DNA from: Bacteroidales bacterium
GTDB taxonomy: Bacteria; Bacteroidota; Bacteroidia; Bacteroidales; Tenuifilaceae
NCBI GenBank assembly: GCA_016931855.1
Contig: JAFGDZ010000034.1
Coordinates: 1-64,000 of the forward strand
Reading direction: 5' to 3'
DNA length: 64,000 nucleotides
Shown here: piece by piece, positions 61,936-64,000 of the stretch
Numbering within the stretch: position 1 is the first letter of the stretch
How the letters are laid out: each line of letters opens with the position of its first letter
Made by a program: the position numbers and the translations under genes
Notes under the pieces: model-generated
What the model was told of the DNA's origin: nothing
The model's input: the letters and a program-made list of their open reading frames with translations, nothing else
Database searches by the model: none

Positions 61936-62910
61936 ATGAAACAAACGTTAACTAGCATAGCCTCACTTTTCCTAGTGGGGTTAACCATAAGCTTTTTAGT
62001 AATAAGCTGTGGTTCAAATAAGAAACCAGCTGCCGATGGCGAGCTAGAGGGAACAATATCAATATCGGGCGCATTTGCGCTTTACCCACTAACGGTTAGG
62101 TGGGCAGAGGAGTTCCGCAAGGAGCATCCGCACGTTAGAATAGACATATCGGCTGGTGGAGCAGGAAAGGGAATGACAGATGTGCTATCGGGAATGGTTG
62201 ACCTAGCCATGTTCTCGCGCGAGATTACCGAGGTTGAGATAGGAAACGGCGCTTTTGAAATTGCTGTTGCCAAAGATGCTGTGCTACCTACCATATCTGC
62301 AAATAACCCCTACCTAAACATGGTTCTTGAGAGGGGCTTTACCCAAGAGGCATTTACCAATATCTTTGTAACAGAAAAGGATAAGTTCTGGGGAGAAGTA
62401 CTTGGCAATAAATCGCTTGAGAAGGTTAATGCCTACACGCGCTCCGACGCTTGTGGCGCTGCAGAGATATGGGCAAAGTACCTAGGCGTTAGGCAAGAAG
62501 ACCTTAACGGCGTTGGCGTTTTTGGCGACCCAGGCATTGCCGATGCCATTAAGGCCGACCAGTACGGCATTGGCTACAACAACCTAATTTTTGCCTACGA
62601 TATGAGAACGGGCAAAACTTACGATGGTATTAGGATTATTCCACTAGACCTTAACGCCAACGGCAAGGTTGACCCCGAAGAGCAGTTCTACGATAACATG
62701 GAAAGCGTTATGCAGGCCATTAAGGATGGCGTTTACCCATCGCCTCCTGCACGTCCGCTTTACCTTATATCAAAAGGGAAACCAACAAATCCCGTTGTAA
62801 TTGAGTTCCTAAAGTACATTCTAACCAAAGGGAACGAGATAGTTCACGAAGCGGGGTACATTCAGCTGCCCGCAGAGTTTGAACAAGCTGAACTAGAGCG
62901 ACTAAACTAG
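61936..62910 (+). CDS. pstS: Phosphate-binding lipoprotein PstS
   Basis: Periplasmic phosphate-binding component of the high-affinity phosphate ABC transporter. From the ATG at 61936 the protein is 324 residues with a signal peptide and lipobox VISC (Cys at about 26). The PBP-like domain begins TISISGAFALYPLTVRWAEEF. Phosphate-binding loops SISGAFALYP, GGAGKGMTDV and MVDLAMFSREI follow in the usual order. It is followed by pstC at 66 bp and pstA beyond. A promoter -7 box is nearby. It may respond to phosphate limitation, but no Pho box was recognised. Confidence 0.9.
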   Translation: MKQTLTSIASLFLVGLTISFLVISCGSNKKPAADGELEGTISISGAFALYPLTVRWAEEFRKEHPHVRIDISAGGAGKGMTDVLSGMVDLAMFSREITEVEIGNGAFEIAVAKDAVLPTISANNPYLNMVLERGFTQEAFTNIFVTEKDKFWGEVLGNKSLEKVNAYTRSDACGAAEIWAKYLGVRQEDLNGVGVFGDPGIADAIKADQYGIGYNNLIFAYDMRTGKTYDGIRIIPLDLNANGKVDPEEQFYDNMESVMQAIKDGVYPSPPARPLYLISKGKPTNPVVIEFLKYILTKGNEIVHEAGYIQLPAEFEQAELERLN

Positions 62911-62976
62911 CTCTTTAAGGATTAAGGCTTCCGCTAGAAACCAATTCTCCCTTAGTGCTTTACAGATTGATTTAAA

Positions 62977-63879
62977 ATGAAGCGTTTTTTTAAGATTAAC
63001 CGCAAAATCCGCAACACCTTTCATAAACGATGGATGCTGCTTAGCCTTATCGTTGTTATTGCTATGCCAATAGTGCTTGGTGTTGGACTGTACCTTAAAT
63101 CGGCAATGCTGCTTGAGCAAACATCGCTTATAAAGCTACTCTTCTCCAAGGAGTGGAAACCAATGCAGGGACTGTTTGGCCTTTGGCCTTTTATTGTTAG
63201 CTCGCTGTGGGTAACCATTCTAGCGCTGCTAATTGCTGGGCCAATTTGCCTACTTGCAGCAATCTACATGACACAGTACACCAAAAAGTACTTCCTGCGG
63301 ATGATGCACCCTGTAATTGATATTCTGGCAGGGATACCATCGGTAGTGTACGGTGTATGGGGCGTAATATTTGTTGTTCCGTTGGTATCAAACCACCTGG
63401 CACCATTCTTTAACACGCAATCGTCGGGCTACAGCATTCTTACGGGAGCCATTGTGCTGGCGGTAATGATTATCCCGTTTATCCTCAACATCCTTATTGA
63501 GGTTTTTAGAAACATTCCCGACCAGCTAACCGAAGCAAGCCTTTCCCTTGGAGCAACCCACTGGGAAACGGTAAAGCACGTGTTGGTTCGTAAAGCCTTT
63601 CCTGGAATAGTATCGGCATTTGGACTAGGTATCTCCCGCGCCTTTGGCGAAACCATTGCCGTGCTAATGGTTGTGGGTAACGTAACGCAAATCCCCAAGG
63701 GGATATTCCAACCGGGCTACCCATTACCCGCGCTAATTGCCAATAACTATGGCGAGATGCTCTCTATTCCGCTATACGACTCGGCGCTAATGCTATCAGC
63801 ACTTGTGCTCTTTGTTGTGGTGCTACTATTTAACTTTGCCTCGCGAATGGCTATTATCAAACTTGAACGGCATACCTAA
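62977..63879 (+). CDS. pstC: Phosphate ABC permease PstC
   Basis: A 300-residue integral membrane protein, one of two permeases of the Pst transporter. It has about six membrane segments and the ABC-permease EAA loop LTEASLSLGATHWETVKHVLVRKAFPGIVSAFGLGISRAFGE near 185-225. PSVVYGVWGV near 120-129 is the PstC/PstA signature. The ATG start at 62977 is followed by charged residues and the first membrane helix. It overlaps nothing and is followed by pstA at 2 nt. Confidence 0.93.
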   Translation: MKRFFKINRKIRNTFHKRWMLLSLIVVIAMPIVLGVGLYLKSAMLLEQTSLIKLLFSKEWKPMQGLFGLWPFIVSSLWVTILALLIAGPICLLAAIYMTQYTKKYFLRMMHPVIDILAGIPSVVYGVWGVIFVVPLVSNHLAPFFNTQSSGYSILTGAIVLAVMIIPFILNILIEVFRNIPDQLTEASLSLGATHWETVKHVLVRKAFPGIVSAFGLGISRAFGETIAVLMVVGNVTQIPKGIFQPGYPLPALIANNYGEMLSIPLYDSALMLSALVLFVVVLLFNFASRMAIIKLERHT

Positions 63880-63881
63880 CC

Positions 63882-64000
63882 ATGAGAAAATTCTTTAAAC
63901 TACTTGAGGAGAGGATATTTCAGGGGCTAATGATTTTGGCCACCTACGGTATTGCTGTGGTGCTTTTTGTTATCATCATCAGCATTCTAATAAAAGGACT
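63882..64000 (+). CDS. pstA: Phosphate ABC permease PstA, 5' fragment
   Basis: Starts ATG at 63882, 2 nt after the pstC stop codon. The 39 visible codons give MRKFFKLLEERIFQG and then a long hydrophobic segment, matching the first membrane helix of PstA. The gene runs off the right edge of the window. Its identity rests on position after pstC and the PstA-like start. Confidence 0.75.
   Translation, partial: MRKFFKLLEERIFQGLMILATYGIAVVLFVIIISILIKG

Noticed and set aside
1-64000. CRISPR arrays, insertion sequences, prophage or integrase genes
   Set aside because: I looked for direct-repeat arrays, transposase motifs, tRNA-linked integrases and phage structural genes and saw none.

Overview
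The window is chromosomal DNA from a member of the Bacteroidota, most likely Bacteroidales or a close relative. The evidence is a set of phylum hallmarks: the type IX secretion (T9SS) components PorW/SprE and PorX, an S46 dipeptidyl-peptidase, a TonB-dependent receptor with a carboxypeptidase-like N-terminal domain, DUF5723 and PD40/OmpA envelope proteins, GldL- and GldN-like sequences, Kdo transferase, and promoters of the -33 TTG / -7 TAnnTTTG type used by the Bacteroidota primary sigma factor. I saw no phage, insertion sequence, CRISPR array or tRNA gene. This is mostly ordinary chromosome with several unusual regulatory and signalling features.

Layout. 1-352: two leftward tandem promoters, probably for an rRNA-like operon beyond the left edge. 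353-3108: polyprenol-phosphate mannosyltransferase, dihydroorotase and a small GldN-like lipoprotein. 3122-5642: divergent aspartokinase and fructose-bisphosphatase. 5735-7401: a hypothetical protein, a DUF2809 membrane protein and a PhzF-family enzyme. 7425-8923: a PadR repressor with a large membrane partner and a palindromic operator over its own promoter. 9031-14453: an envelope operon (lipoprotein, DUF5723, PD40/four-repeat/OmpA protein). 14760-20973: porW, porX, tsaE, alanine dehydrogenase. 21122-25146: glycosyltransferase, RNase HII, S46 peptidase. 25345-26737: SiaB kinase with two SiaC proteins. 26740-30753: TPR-like protein, FadL-like porin, C1B peptidase. 30837-38304: LuxE-like enzyme, two hybrid sensor kinases and a coiled-coil lipoprotein. 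38513-40902: TonB-like protein and O-antigen-type flippase. 41051-41966: two more SiaC proteins. 42021-43947: a cysteine-codon leader peptide with attenuator, then serine acetyltransferase and cysteine synthase. 44016-49629: M16 peptidase, YbaK-type deacylase, LTA-synthase-like sulfatase. 49836-58038: B12-dependent ribonucleotide reductase, choice-of-anchor-J lipoprotein plus TonB receptor, Kdo transferase. 58272-61706: a giant outer-membrane protein. 61936-64000: pstS, pstC and the start of pstA.

The most notable system is at 42015-42164. A 28-codon leader peptide with four consecutive Cys codons precedes a strong intrinsic terminator. The upstream strand GGAAGGG (42077-42083) is identical to the terminator's 3' arm and can capture its 5' arm instead. 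This is the logic of classical amino-acid attenuation, placed directly before cysE-cysK. Second in interest is a SiaB/SiaC phospho-switch expanded to four SiaC paralogs in two loci with no visible diguanylate cyclase; three of the four carry Ser instead of Thr at the position equivalent to the known phosphosite.
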